Assembly: GCA_949358305.1 (NCBI GenBank)
Contig: OX442315.1
Location: 34,808,427-34,872,426 of the forward strand
Source: Strigamia acuminata
Taxonomy: Eukaryota > Arthropoda > Chilopoda > Geophilomorpha > Linotaeniidae
Reading direction: 5' to 3'
Length of the DNA: 64,000 nucleotides
Shown: piece after piece, positions 22,000 through 34,129 of the stretch
Layout of the letters: the number at the start of each line of letters is the position of its first letter
Numbering within the stretch: the stretch's first letter is position 1
Program-made: the position numbers and the translations under genes
Notes under the pieces: model-generated
Databases searched by the model: none
What the model saw: only the letters and a program-made list of their open reading frames with translations
What the model was told of the DNA's origin: nothing

Positions 22000-22230
22000 C
22001 CTGACAATAGACAGGGCTGCCGGTTTCCCTGGACCCCAATAACCACTAGCTTATGACTGGAAATCAATCTGTCTGTTTATATTAGCCATGTCGTGTTTGT
22101 ATACGTATGAAAAGCAACCATGAAAGAAACGATTGAGATGTTTGTTAAATGGTTTGGTGGCACTATGTATATTTCAGTTTTATTTAGTTCAATGGACATA
22201 CATTTTGGTTTGGTGGTAGTTTTATAGGTT
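22000..22230 (+). repeat. dispersed LTR-like repeat B, copy 1
   Basis: Contains TGACTGGAAATCAATCTGTC preceded by a TGGACCCC stretch and followed by TTAAATGGTTTGGTGG. Related blocks are at 22610-22800, 23620-23790, 32465-32645 and 62850-63010, all diverged, consistent with decayed LTR fragments. Confidence 0.55.
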
Positions 22231-22409
22231 TAACAGTGGACCGAGCGGTCGGTTCACCTGGACCGCAACAAGCGAGAGAAGACAGGGAGTTGGATTGCCT
22301 GGACCGCAAGCAGTTGCTCCAAGTCCAAAAGAATATTCAATTGCACAATCTACTGGAAATAAGGTTATCTTAATCATCTGGCGCGAGATCGAAAGTGACA
22401 GCGAGAGCA

Positions 22410-22560
22410 TGACCAAGAGAGTGACCAAAGTTCCGAAAAGAGTGACCCGAGCTTTTAAGAGAGTAAGCAAAGTTCTGAAGAGAGTAACCAAAGTTCTGAA
22501 GAGAGTAACCAAAGTTCTGAAGAGAGTAACCAGAGTAACCAAGAGAGTGACCAGACTACA
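22410..22560. repeat. short 21-bp tandem array
   Basis: Units of AGAGTAACCAAAGTTCTGAAG and variants, about 6-7 copies, between two copies of repeat B. It encodes a KVLKRVT heptad in one frame by chance, because the period is a multiple of 3. Confidence 0.8.
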
Positions 22561-22609
22561 GAGTGACCAAGAGTGACCGAGGGCGTCGCAGAGTTCATCG
22601 AGGAGTTGG

Positions 22610-22800
22610 GTCGCCGAGGAGAGAAAACAAGAAAGTTGGGACCCCGATCTTGACAACGGACAGGGAGGAATCTCCTGGACCCAAACAAGCTTATGACTGT
22701 CGATCAGTCTGTTTATTCATATTAGTAGTGTCGGGTTGGATTTATGTGTTTATAGATAGCATTACAAAGATGTTAGCTAAATTGTTTGGCTGATTATATA
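22610..22800 (+). repeat. dispersed LTR-like repeat B, copy 2
   Basis: Shares GTTGGGACCCCGATC, CTTATGACTG and a TCTGTTTATTCATATTAG-like stretch with copy 1 (22000-22230). The two copies lie about 600 bp apart in direct orientation. Confidence 0.5.
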
Positions 22801-23099
22801 ATAATTTAAAAGAAAATAAAAATAGTTTGAATTTCTTTCAGTTCTTTTTCTTCTCTTCGACAAAATCAGGGACGAAATGGATGCACGCCCAACTGATAGT
22901 AAATTAATAAAATTTAATAAAACGCAAATACCGTATATCAATCATTTCTCTACGGACCTAGAACAACGCGCAGGAAAAAGGCAGGTTTTTATTGTTGATC
23001 AAGCGATCAAATAATATCATCAAAGTAGAGATTTATAGATTGATATAATTATTCAACGTAATTTCATTCCTATTTATGCTTAGAATCATACATAGCTTA

Positions 23100-23400
23100 G
23101 ATATTTTTATAAGTGTTATGCATTGTGCATCATGCACCCTTTAACTTGTTCTTTTGTTTGATGTAATGTGATATATTACCGTTTTGTATTGTCAACACCA
23201 GATGGTGTCACACCAGATGGTGTCAGTTGTTTATATGATTATTCCAAGATGGCTGCTCCAGATGCGACCAACTCCTTTCTATGTGTTTCCAGCATTTAAA
23301 GCTGTTTTGTAAGTTCCAATACAGATTAAACATTTAGTTTATTATATTATTTATATTTGTTTTGTGTTTGCCACGTTCTATAAGTGGCAAACCTCCATGC
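23100..23400 (+). repeat. possible decayed LTR
   Basis: Has a direct repeat ACACCAGATGGTGTC and a final hairpin-like CCACGTTCTATAAGTGG. A related CCACGTTTTATAAGTGG lies at 28627-28643. It may be an LTR/leader boundary of a retroelement; no internal coding region was found beside it. Confidence 0.25.
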
Positions 23401-23619
23401 ATACAGGGAGACGTGCGGAGAAGCGCGCCCGTGCGATATCGTCGCCATTGCGACATTTAGCCAGTTTACGGCCATTAAACCGCTTCCACGCCTAGTTTTA
23501 TTTTATCCTCTGCTACATTTATATGTCCGGTCAGAAAAAAAACACTGGGTTGAAAGTCAGCAAAAGCAAGACCTAAAAAAACAACTTAAGGTACAGAAAG
23601 CGTCGTGAAGCGATTGGGT

Positions 23620-23790
23620 CACCCATTACCGTACGACATGGACTCAGCTGCGGGTTCCCTTGAACCCCAAAAACCAGTTTTGATTGGAAATGCATTTGTC
23701 TTGTTATACAAGTAGCAGTAGATGGTATATGTTAAATGGTTTGGTGGAATTATGTAACTATAATAGTTTTGTTGTTTTAAATGTCGTGCG
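23620..23790 (+). repeat. dispersed LTR-like repeat B, copy 3
   Basis: Shares the CCCCAAAAACCA, GATTGGAAATGCATTTGTC and TTAAATGGTTTGGTGG blocks with the other copies, then ends in TTTTGTTGTTTTAAATGTCG, as copy 4 does at 32645. Confidence 0.5.
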
Positions 23791-24119
23791 CAATTTTTAT
23801 TTTATTTTTTAGATTATTTTTTCCAGGAAGGAAAAAAAATTATTTTTTTCCGTTTTGGCCGTCATACTGATCATTGTATTATCCGCTTTTTTCTGTTATG
23901 CATTGACGTCAAACGGCTAACCCAGGCAATAGTAGAACAAGCTATTAATATTGAACAAGAAATATATTTATATAAAGACAGTCGGAAGGTTAACCCCAGA
24001 GTTTTAAAGGAATGAAAATTGTTTTTTTTTTGTTGTCCTTGTATCAAGTAATTGCTTTTACCATTAAAAGATTTTACAATTGGCACAATCACAGATCCGT
24101 AAACGGAGTCATGGGAGAT

Positions 24120-24370
24120 CTTTAACAAAAGTAGGATCATTGTAACTATGGGCCACCAGGATGACTTGACAGAAAACCGGTAAGATGTAGTACAACCTTT
24201 AAACTAGATTAGGCAATAAAGCACAAGTGCATTAACTGGAAAAAAACAGGAGGTCAGATTGAAGAAGTACCATCAATTTAAGCTAAGATAATTACTGTGA
24301 CTTATCTCTTCTAACAAGTGATTTCAATTTCACTTAATGTTAATTCAAAGAAATCATTTCAGTTGCAATG
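24120..24370 (+). repeat. dispersed repeat C, copy 1
   Basis: Matches 32060-32330 in direct orientation. Shared words include AAGTGATTTCAATTTCACTT, ACAACCTTTAA/GCAACCTTTAA and AAATCATTTCAGTTG. No coding content. Confidence 0.6.
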
Positions 24371-24879
24371 TGAGCCCATGTGATATTATAAGGCATGCAA
24401 GAGATTAAGAACCCCAATCTTTGCCTTCATGTGTTCTTCATACTACCACTCAAGAAATAGAAATTTCATATACAGAACTGAGAGAATCAAACATGAAAAT
24501 TGGTGGAATGAAAGTACACCTGCAAAAGCCACCGGCAAATGCATTTCTCCATCTGCAAATGCATTTTTTTCATCTGTAAATGCATTTTTTCCATTTGAAA
24601 ATACTTTTTTTTGCTTGAAAATGTCATTTTTGAAGTTTATGACCATCCTCTGAGCCAGTGATCACTTTGAAAATAATAACCAGGTTTCAGAAATCTAATC
24701 CCAAACTAAATACTTGATGATGTCATGAAAAATGGAAAATGCTATTACCAATCACTAAAACCCAAAGACAAATTCAATTTCAAATGAAAAATTCAAACCA
24801 AACTTTGAAAAATCACCAAAATGCACCAAAAGGCGAATCAAATAATATTCTTGCCAAATAAATACTCAACCGCCACATA

Positions 24880-25270
24880 AATGAAGAAATACAAAAGAAA
24901 ATACATTTCGAACTAGGCCTATAGTAGGCTTAAAATGGATCATTTTTCAAACAAATACGAATTCAAATTTGCCGAGAAATTCGCGGATTCTTGTTTATGA
25001 AACCAATCAACCAACTCTTGGTCATGCATCGATAAAATAATAAATTTCTTCACAAATGATCGAAAAAGAAATGTAAATGTGAACCGCGAATGCACGAATG
25101 CGAGAGAAAACAACCAGGAAATGGAAAGAAGAACACAAACACGTGACTGACTGTTGATTGTTGCTATGCGAAGGAAAAGCATTGCTATTGTTTGGAATCA
25201 ACGTTATGATTCTCTGGCAGTTAGTAACAGTTGTTCCCACCAGAGCAACGCTCAAACCTCAACAGTTAAA
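24880..25270 (+). repeat. dispersed repeat D, copy 1
   Basis: Matches 36420-36830. Shared words include AAGAAGAACACAAACACGTG, GAAAAGCATTGCTATTGT-type sequence and TTCCCACCAGAG. Possibly an LTR; no coding region is attached. Confidence 0.6.
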
Positions 25271-25539
25271 AACAACAGTCAAAAAATGCTTCTAAGTTTA
25301 TTCAATAAAGATCGAATCGAAACCCTAATAAAATGAGATATTACAAAATTTCTTACGACGATTACTTCACCAAAACCACATCAGAAAAATATTTATATTT
25401 CTTCTTTTTTTTAAATTATCATTAGGTGCATTCAATAAGTCTAAAACGTATGCAAAACTCGTTTCGTGTTTGCACGTGACGTCATTAATCATGAGTAAAT
25501 AATGTGACATAAATTAAACAGGAAATTATTATTATTCAG

Positions 25540-28500
25540 CAATTGGAAGAGGTGCATGAGCACTTGACTGATCAGGCCAGGGTTGTGGAAGCATTTTTCG
25601 TGACCCCCACTCTAAACAGTTGTGGAATTTGGATAGATATTAGAGTTTAACAGTCTTTAAATTTATTTTATTGAAAGTTAGCTCCTTTTGAGAAAGAAGA
25701 AAGGTACATGTTTGTTTTTTGTTGTTGTTGGTTGACCCGCTTGTTCGAGCACCCATTTCGCCTTGCTGCCTAGTGGGCGCAGGGAGAGGCTCTGTCTAGT
25801 GTCGACCTATTGCCTTGTAGCCCGGGTGGCGCAGGGAGAGGTTTTGGCGAGTGTGTGCCTATTGCTGTGTTGCTGGTGGTACAAGGAGAGGCACAGAGAA
25901 GTATCTGCCCGCCTCCTGACAGGCAGATAAGACGGGCTGTCGCGTGATGCTTATGCACGCTTTAACGCTCGCACTTTTTTGCTCCTTTTTTTCAAGCACA
26001 AGGCCACGAATGAGGGTCTGACCGTTAAGTGAATTGAGGACACAGGACACAGTTAGGAAAAAGATTACAGTTTCTTTTGTTCACTTCATACGTTGGTGTG
26101 GAGGTTGTGGGTTCTGAGCGCACGAGATCTTTGAGGATCCTCGTCAGTCGAGACATGGTTTTAATGTCGCGAGAGATGGGGCGAGACAGATTTCTGGCGT
26201 GTCAGTTCTCTGGGAAACACTCGTGCTATTGGACCCAATACACGACAAGTCATTTGGTTTTAGAGGGTGATTTTTACCATTCTCTACTTCCGGTTGCTCA
26301 CGTTTTCTTGTTGTTTCTAGACTCTGCTCATTTTCGGTCTTGGCCGATTTCCCTTCCAAGATGGGTCGTGGACCTCCTCTTCTGAGTCCAGGTCTCTTTC
26401 ACCTACGTGCACGATTGAGACAGGTCGCTCGTCAATTGCGTCACGCCCCCTCCTTTTACGGCAGCCCAATGTTCCAAAACACAGTGCACAAGTGTTTTTG
26501 GGTGATCATGCAAGGAAATGGTTTGGGTTAAACATTTGAAGATTAGTCGTGATTTCGGGTCCCCCTGGGCTAGCTTCCAATGGGAGGACATAGATGCGAC
26601 GAAAGACGTAAGAAGACATAAGAAGAATTAGCCTTCTGAGGCAAAAGCTTAATTTGATAGAGATTAGTAGAATAATTGTTTTTTTGGTTGAATTGTTAAT
26701 GGCTTATTTAGGGGGCTTGGACGAGAAAATTCCAAGGCAGTTATAAGAATGATTTTTGCCCCTTATTATTTGCAGTTTAAATGTGGAATTTCTCTCACAA
26801 AGAGATTCGTATGTGTTGATTTTTCCAGTTTTTTTGGTTCCGGCAATAGCGTTTTAAAGCGCCGTGTCAGCTTCCTTTTTTCTGTCGGGAGGAAAAATGG
26901 AATATGATAGAAAAGAGGGTTTAGCTGAGCTGAGGTGTTAGCCAAAGTGAATGTCAGATGCAGGGAAGGCAAAGGGGATGCTACGCGGTATCTTGGAGCA
27001 CTCCTAATTTCAAAGAAAAAAAGGAAATACGTGTTGCGCTTTTAGAATTAAATTTTGCTTGTTTTGCTTTATTTGGTAAAGAGCCTTATTTTGTAGGAGA
27101 AAACAAATAATGGGGGAAGGAATTTACTGTCAGTTGTTGGGTGGAGCCTTCTAAAAGTTGCATGTTTTCAGTTCAAGTGGCTGCTTCTCGCTCTTATTTG
27201 GTGGGGGAACTCAAGAGGATAGAACGGGGCCTCTCACCAAGGGAGGGGTTTTGCCTTTGCAATTCGATATGTGGTTACCTTTTGGGCTGAGCACGGTTTT
27301 CCTATTTTTCAGGTGTGTATCTTGTTGGGTGTGTCCTACGGCATTGCGTGCTGCTATTTCTGATTTGTATTTTGATTTTTTGCGCAGTTATTTTTGTTTG
27401 ATTTATTCTAGTTTGTGTGTATTTCACATAATGTGATTTGGGCACGAGTCTACCCTTGCGGTGAGATGCCGCCTGAATGGTCGGTCATTGTATTGTTTGG
27501 TCGTTTAACGTCAAGCCGGGGAATGTCGGCCTGTTTGGGTCGGTTACTCGGTGTTCAACCTGTGGGATGTTTTATTGTTTCAGAAAGTTATTATTGGTTC
27601 AGTGGTATCTTGTTCTAGACTGACCCCCCTGGTTATGGGTTTCTGTCTCCCTGAGTTGACAACTGGTCACCCCCTGTGGAAGGGACAAGGTTTTTCGTGT
27701 GTTTGTTAGCCATCTCTCTGTGTTACGAGATGCAAGCCAGAGTTTTGAGTTTTTAATTGTGACTTTTTTGCTTGCTTTCCAGTGTCTGGTTGTGCAGTTC
27801 GGACCTTCATTCGGTTATTTAGGTGGCAGAACGTTCGCAACGATCCACATTGGATGGAAAGTCCCAGTTGGGTTTTGAATCTTTTTGAGTTTTGCATTTC
27901 GCATTTTGGTTCTTTGTGACTCCACGTCTTGAGTGACATGCTCTTGTTCGTACTGATTGGACGGTAACAGATGAGACAAAGCTATCTCGATTAAAAAATG
28001 TTCAATGGCTCGCTTTTATTTTACGAAAGCTGCAGTTACAGTGAATGTTCGAAGGCATAGGATTCTCCAGTAGCGTGCGGTCATTTCTAGGCGGCGAGTT
28101 CTCTCTTTTTTTGGCCGGAAGCGATGTTGCGAGCAACAAAAAGATTAGGAAACTAGCCGTTCACCTCTGAAAGGACGAGGAGAGTTTTTAATTTGGTTCC
28201 TAGATTTTTACTACAAGTTTTCATCAAGGGAGATTTGTACCAGAGTTTCCTGTCTGGTTATGGCGAAAACACAACGCAATGCACAAGTTTTTCAGTCTAC
28301 AGATCATCTGCAAAATCGAAAATTGCTATTATTTCCAATTGTCTGTTATCCATTAAGTTTATATGCGGTTTATATCTCATTTGTTATAAGATCTAATGAG
28401 TTTCTGCCAATTCCAAGCTGTTTCAGGGAGGTTAAAGGGGTTTTTTGATCAATAATTTCAAAAATCAAGCTATTTTCCTGTTGTGCGGTGCTATTTGAGT

Positions 28501-28640
28501 TGATAAAAATAGCTATTTGTCTCTTGGTTCAAGACGATTATTATAAGCGAGAATTCGTCCAGTAACTCTTTTGGTCGAATATTTCCTGTCAATTTCAAGT
28601 TAAGTGATTTTTTTGGAGGAATTACCACGTTTTATAAGTG
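25540..28640. other. 3-kb region of distinct composition, no gene recognised
   Basis: G/T-richer on the plus strand than its AT-rich neighbours and without the A-rich runs seen elsewhere. Around 25760-25900 there is an imperfect tandem motif of about 60-70 bp (GCAGGGAGAGG repeated with variants). Only short unconvincing frames occur. It could be the LTR and leader of an unknown retroelement ahead of the frame at 28924. Confidence 0.35.
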
Positions 28641-28923
28641 GATAAGTCAGTTTGAATCGTCAACTATTCCGCCCCAGTGTGTTGTATTGTGTGAATCCGT
28701 CCGTGGTATTTTGATACGTTAGTGGAGTCGAGTTTTGAGATTTTTCCGGGTCGTTTTTCATTTGCGCATCGCATCCGAATTAACGCTCAAACGAGTCCAA
28801 GTTAAAGTCCGCAGGTTTCTGAAAGTATTATCAGCGATTGAATACAATTTTTTGTTTTTCCTTTCCGGATTCAATAGCTACTGCTGCTTTAACGACGGAA
28901 GCAGTAGAAGAAAAGGAAGCGCA

Positions 28924-29244
28924 ATGGCAACTTCAACGAGCGTTCTGGATGGGGGTGAGTTTGAGGCTCTCCACGTGACCGTGGACGCACAGCTAAGCGA
29001 TCTTGTCGATGAGATTATGGTCATCAAGGACAAGATAGAACGTTCGGACTATTCGATAAGTTTGCGACGTCTCGGGGACATTCGAACAAAAGTCAACCAC
29101 CTCAAGCAGAGAGCAAGGTTCTCTAAACAAATGCAGAATCAATTCGGAGCCCATCCGGGAGGTAATACACTATTGAATTCCGGATTCTTAAACAATTTCT
29201 CAATCGTGGCGAAGACGAGTACGAAACTGCCAAGCAGCACGTAA
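28924..29244 (+). CDS. unrecognised frame, gag-like start or captured first exon
   Basis: Starts MATSTSVLDGGEFEALHVTV and continues with a helical, charged stretch (LSDLVDEIMVIKDKIERSDY, then LGDIRTKVNHLKQRARF). A GTAATA donor-like site at 29161, just after AHPGG, could end a coding exon there; otherwise the frame runs to a stop at 29244. From about 29235 the sequence is repeat E. It could be the N-terminus of a retroelement gag or a first exon captured from a host gene; I cannot decide. Confidence 0.3.
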   Translation: MATSTSVLDGGEFEALHVTVDAQLSDLVDEIMVIKDKIERSDYSISLRRLGDIRTKVNHLKQRARFSKQMQNQFGAHPGGNTLLNSGFLNNFSIVAKTSTKLPSST

Positions 29245-29580
29245 AAGGAAACAGTGCATGCAAGCAGGACGATGCTTTGTGTCAAGTGCAGAAATGTGGG
29301 GGAAATTCCCTCCTTTGGGGTTGTATTTTGGAGCCCCATTGGTGGGAGGCGCTTTTGTTTGGGGCTGTAATTTGGCATGGATGTGTTGCTCGAGAGCTGG
29401 GTCAACATCACTGCGTGCTGAGATGGAAAAATTGGTCAAATTGACATCCTGGTCATTGTAGTTCCTTAAATAACTAGCTCGGTGGCAAGCAAAGTTGGAA
29501 AAATGTCAAATTCGATTGGGTCAACGAATTGACACTTGCACAAGGATCCACAAGTGTTTGAGTTTCCTTGGTTGGTGACC
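29235..29580 (+). repeat. dispersed repeat E, copy 1
   Basis: Matches 40535-40830 in direct orientation. Shared stretches include GCAGGACGATGCTTTGTGTC, AATTTGGCATGGATGTGTTG and AAATTGACATCCTGGTCATT. Confidence 0.75.
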
Positions 29581-29977
29581 AAAGACAAATTGCACAAGAA
29601 TTATACAGTATAGGTGCACAGAATCTGGAATCAAACCAATACACGTTGAAACCAAAATAACGAAGAAGGAAAACTCAAGAAATGCCACGAAAAATTAAAT
29701 CAAACTAAACATAAATTGGAAATGTGTTTTGGACTTTATACTGTAGCATTATTGTGGAACAAAATACATATGACCCGAGCTCTCTTCCAGTTGCAATTAA
29801 ACATCAGTTTATCCATGCCCTCTATCAAACAACCAAGAAACAAGCAACGCCAAATTCAATATTTCAAAAAAAATCTAAAGAATTGAATTTAAAATACCAA
29901 ACTAAAGAAAATAAAAAGATTTTTCTTGAGTCCATTGCACACTCATAAATATATTCATTTTAAATGCATTAGGCTTA

Positions 29978-30160
29978 AAATGGAACCCAGAAGTGAAATT
30001 AAGCCTAAAGTGGAACCCAGAAGTGAAATTAAGCCTAAAATGGAACCCAGAAGTGAAATTAAGCCTAAAGTGGAACCCAGAAGTGAAATTAAGCCTAAAA
30101 TGGAACCCAGAAGTGAAATTAAGCCTAAAATGGAATCTAAAATTGAAGTCTAAAATAGAA
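29978..30160. repeat. minisatellite, exact 30-bp period
   Basis: About 5-6 units with the core CTAAAATGGAACCCAGAAGT plus GAAATTAAGC. Units alternate between CCTAAAATGG and CCTAAAGTGG, so a 60-bp dimer period is visible. Confidence 0.93.
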
Positions 30161-31299
30161 TCCACAAGTGAAATTAAGCCTAAAATGAATGAAATCAGGA
30201 ATCAAACCATCTTAATCCAGTTCCTTGGCTGTGCGTGATAGAATTCTGCATAAATACAAAGGAAAGACAAATGGAACCGATAGAAAACCGGATGAAAACG
30301 GAGATGAAAACGGATAAAAACACGGCGAAATGGAAGGAGGCAGAGCACGATCAACAAAAATTTGCGGTTCTTCTCGCCTCGTGCTGATCGAGTTACGCGA
30401 CAGATTATTGTTTAGCGTATCGTATTGTTTACAGCAACGTCATAAAATGCACATCCACACACTCTGCTGTTGAACGACCAAAACATCATGGAAATGCACA
30501 AAACACAAGTTGGATCGCTGGATTCGCTGCTTGGTGGAAAATTTGACTAAATCTCGAAAAATGCAATGCCAAATACAATGGACAAAACTCCAAAGCAGAT
30601 GGCATGTCTTTTAGCACGAAATTAAATACGGCAAAGTTCAGAAAACATAAATTAATGGAATTGTAGATATTTTTCCACTTTTTAATTACCGGTATTAATT
30701 ATTAAAAAAAAAAAAACGATATCAAGTCATTGCATTGCAAATCATATGTAAAAACCACTTTGTTATTATTAATTGCACGAAAAAAAAAACAAACAAAAGG
30801 AGCAATTTCCAACGTTTAAAGTGAACTCCTGAGCGGATTATACCAAAACGTAATCGTAATTTTCCAGTTCATTCATCGATATCGAGTGTTAAGAGTGTTA
30901 CACATTACATACCATAATTTTTCGAAGCTTACAAAATATCATGCATTTGCATTGTTAGGGTGACGACCTCTGCAGACATGAGGCAGGGGAAGTGCAAAGT
31001 GCAAAGTCACCGGGTGAATAATTTCCTACAAAACGAGCTGAAAGGAAATTGGTAAAATGACAATTTTTGACAACACCACGCTAGGCGAAGATAGAGATGT
31101 AGCAAGACTTAAGGTCGACAAGCTATGACGGGCTGAGAGAATAAGCTTGTCAGGAATTAGATTAATACACATTCAAATTTGCCGTGCAGTTGAAAACCCA
31201 GGTTAGTATAGCATTAGGTTTTAGCTTTGCCACCAATTGAGGACCTATTTCTCGTGGGATGATCAGTTTTTAAGACAAAAACTGTATAAAATACATTAA

Positions 31300-31400
31300 G
31301 GCTTGGACTGGATACAAATTTAGTACCGGGAAATCGGGAAATCTGGATGGCTCGGGTCTCAGGGACAGGCTACGTTGGGCCAGGGACGGGTCAGTCCAAA
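31300..31400 (-). repeat. GC-rich dispersed repeat, copy 2 (inverted)
   Basis: On the minus strand it shares CGTCCCTGGCCCA, GTAGCCTGTCCCTG and TTTCCCGGTACTAAATTT with 21455-21625. Confidence 0.6.
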
Positions 31401-32059
31401 TGTAGAAACATTTCAGCAACAAACCATCAAACCATCTCGTTAACGCACTCCTCTCATTTAGCGAGCTGAAATACAGCTGCAAAAAGTCAAAAGCGGATAA
31501 AATAATATTAAATGCGGGCATTCGATAGCTTCAGAAGTAAAACCTAATAAAATTCTTCAGAAAAAAATACAACCAGGCAAATGAAAGCAACTAAAATGCA
31601 AAAAAAAAATAATTCCAGCCAGAAAATTGAACATTAAAATAAATTGAACTACCGCTAGTCCACATTTTATCCATTTTTACATCGAAAAATGTTGTGGGCA
31701 TTTGAGCTACCCCATATTCAAAGCAATGGCCAACAACCCGCTTTTCATATTCATTTGCCATTCAAAGTCACTTGAGTGCAAGCCTTCATGTTTTATCGAA
31801 TAAAACAACCAAAAATTTTTTTTAGATTTTAAAATGTAAATTTTAAATAAACACGTTAAAACTGTAATTTTTGGTTTTAGAAATTTATTGTTAGAGTATG
31901 GTGGCCCTGATGCGCCACCTACAAATTGAAAATTGAATTCATAGATTGGTGACCCTGAGCCGGCACCAGAAAAATGAAATTTGAATTCAAAGTTTCAATT
32001 TTCAAAATTCAAATTGGAAAACTGAACCATAAATCTGTGGCCCTGCCCAGCTGATCGTA

Positions 32060-32330
32060 ACCATGCTGCCACCAGGTTGACTGGATAGAAAACCACGAAA
32101 GATAAAGTGCAACCTTTAAGCTCGGTTAGGCTGAGGAAATAAACCACAAGTGCATAAACTGGAGAATACAGGATACCAGGAGAAGAGATAAGTCACTTTT
32201 ATAAGTCAAAGAAGTGATTTCAATTTCACTTAACCTTAATCCTTATTGGAATTCTCAGAGATATGATGTAAAAACCGTGCTATCTTGTTCAGGTAAATCA
32301 TTTCAGTTGGCAATATAAAGGGGAACTTTA
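32060..32330 (+). repeat. dispersed repeat C, copy 2
   Basis: Partner of 24120-24370, with the shared AAGTGATTTCAATTTCACTT block. Confidence 0.6.
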
Positions 32331-32464
32331 GCGGCATTGGAAAATTGACAAGACCCATTCAGCTAGGATCGACAGAGGTGAATTTCCCACCCTGTCCCAG
32401 GGCGCCTTTCTGGCTGAAGGAGACCTACCAAGGGGTAGTTGGCTGACTACATTCTGAATGTTTA

Positions 32465-32645
32465 TAAAATTAATGAATTCGATATTTTACAAAGATAAAT
32501 CGCCAGAACCACCAAAACCAAGAGCTATAAACTGGAAATGCGTCTGTTGTTTTAGCCATAGCTATGCTGTATTTAATATATGAGAAATGGTTTGGTTAAA
32601 TTATGTAACTACGGTAGTTTTGTTGTTTTAAATGTCGTGCGCAAT
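32465..32645 (+). repeat. dispersed LTR-like repeat B, copy 4
   Basis: Ends in a stretch nearly identical to copy 3 (TTATGTAACTA, then AGTTTTGTTGTTTTAAATGT), directly joined to the captured gene fragment at 32618-32830. Confidence 0.5.
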
Positions 32646-32830
32646 CTGCTCATGCTCACTGTCACTGAATCGGCCGCCATTTTTGAAATAATGTCGGTTT
32701 AAATGTGTTGTTTAAAATGCTGTTTAAGTAATAAATAATTGTTTCTCAAATTTATTCCAAAATCCATTTTTAAAATATTAAATTATCCTTTAAAAATACA
32801 GGAAAATCGGTGTTTTCATCTTTCATCTTT
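32618..32830 (-). pseudogene. copy of the 3' end of the 317-aa gene and its downstream DNA
   Basis: The minus strand matches about 9325-9530: the last coding exon of the 317-aa gene (GATTTTCCTGTATTTTTAAA), its TAA region and AATAAA signal, then intergenic DNA, then the ATGGCG(T/G)CCGATTCAGTG start of the small upstream ORF. It crosses a poly(A) signal and an intergenic gap, so it was copied as DNA, not through mRNA. Differences are scattered, including an insertion near 32640. Confidence 0.8.
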
Positions 32831-33154
32831 AAAGGAATTAAAATTGTTGAAAGATTGTGTTAGATTGCGCCAATTATCGAAATCGTATTTGATTTAATAT
32901 TAGTTGAATAATCAAAATTATGCATGTTTATTTCTCATTGTACCAAAACAATATCGTATGTTATAATGATGACACGTGAATCACATTATAAGAAACAACG
33001 AAACATAAAATGTAAACAAGTTCAATGTCGGATCAAAATGTAAATTGACTAAATTGGTGTTTTGTAATATCACGTTGAATGCTGCGCTGCAGCAAAGAAT
33101 AAAACGTTAATCAGCACTAGAAACGATCTCGTTTATTCACACAAAAGATCTGAC

Positions 33155-33377
33155 AAGTTGGCGACGAGGCCTAACACAAAATTGAGGATTCGAACTCATT
33201 TGCCGCATCAATTCCTGGTTATCTGGTCAAGATATGTGTTTGTTTTAATTTTTCGTTTAATATTCGATTATGATATTTACTTTGTATCTTTGGCTGGCCA
33301 GATTACCGACCTAAGCAAAGCAACGATTAAGCTACAGAAAGGAAATTAGCCTAGCGTTCAGCTAGATTTCTGGGGGA
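33155..33377 (+). mobile_element. retroelement leader fragment with primer-binding-site-like and polypurine tract
   Basis: Starts with TTGGCGACGAGGCC (PBS-like TGG). Its next 200 bp share GAGGATTCGAACTC and TCAAGATATGT with 62645-62850. It ends in TCTGGGGGAGA (polypurine tract) followed by TGTTGTGATTG, a typical LTR start. No coding sequence remains between leader and tract, so this is a deletion derivative. Confidence 0.5.
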
Positions 33378-33530
33378 GATGTTGTGATTGCATTAATTAA
33401 AACAAATATTGTAATTAATATGATGCGTAATAATATTTCGTTTGATATTATGATGTAAGAATGAATGTGTACGCTTTTGTGTATCTATAACAATCTCCTA
33501 GGAAACGAACTCCATTCCGTCCATGTCTCA
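33378..33530 (+). repeat. candidate LTR following the polypurine tract
   Basis: Begins TGTTGTGATTGCATT right after the purine tract. Its end was not found and no matching upstream LTR was identified. Confidence 0.3.
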
Positions 33531-33539
33531 GGGAATAGC

Positions 33540-33800
33540 TTTTTCCATTCAAGTATTCTACAATTGGCACAAACACCGGTCCCTAACGGAGTCGTGGAGA
33601 TTTTTAACTTCATAAAACACTGCCAAAGGTGCTAGCTATTCTATGGCAACCCAACACAAGCACAGTCAGGAGGAATTGTGGAAATAGTCAAGAGAAAGAG
33701 ATAAAAGGATTCCAATAAGAAGCAATAACAAGTTGGATATTAACCAAACTCAACACACAAGAAACGAAAACAACTTTCCACCGAGTGTTGTTCTTGCATT
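33540..33800 (+). repeat. Copia LTR fragment A, copy 1
   Basis: Contains GCTATTCTATGGCAACCCAA and AACCAAACTCAACACACAAG. The same sequence lies inside the LTR that follows a Copia pol end at 63665, which is the basis for the call. Confidence 0.65.
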
Positions 33801-34129
33801 TGTTAATCGGGAGGTACTGGTGGTGGCAGCGCCCCAGTTACCATAATATCAGGGCCCACTTACATTTATTAAAAGAACAAAACCTCGTATCCTGCTAATT
33901 GTACACGTGGACAATAACCTCTGTAAACAATCATTTTACTTTTATATTCTTCTAAAGTGTTTTGGTTGTCACCGGCCTCCCGGCTAGTCCAGCATTGGAG
34001 TTTTGTATCAGGCAATAGTAGAACAAGTTATTAATATTGAACAAGAAATATAAATACAAACAGACAGACAATCGGAAATTTAGCCCAAGAAGTTTTAAAG
34101 GAATGAAAATTGTTCAAAGATTCTTTTTT

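Noticed and set aside
29902-30238. Repetitive open frames over the 30-bp array
   Set aside because: Period divisible by 3 keeps frames open on both strands; no unique protein sequence.
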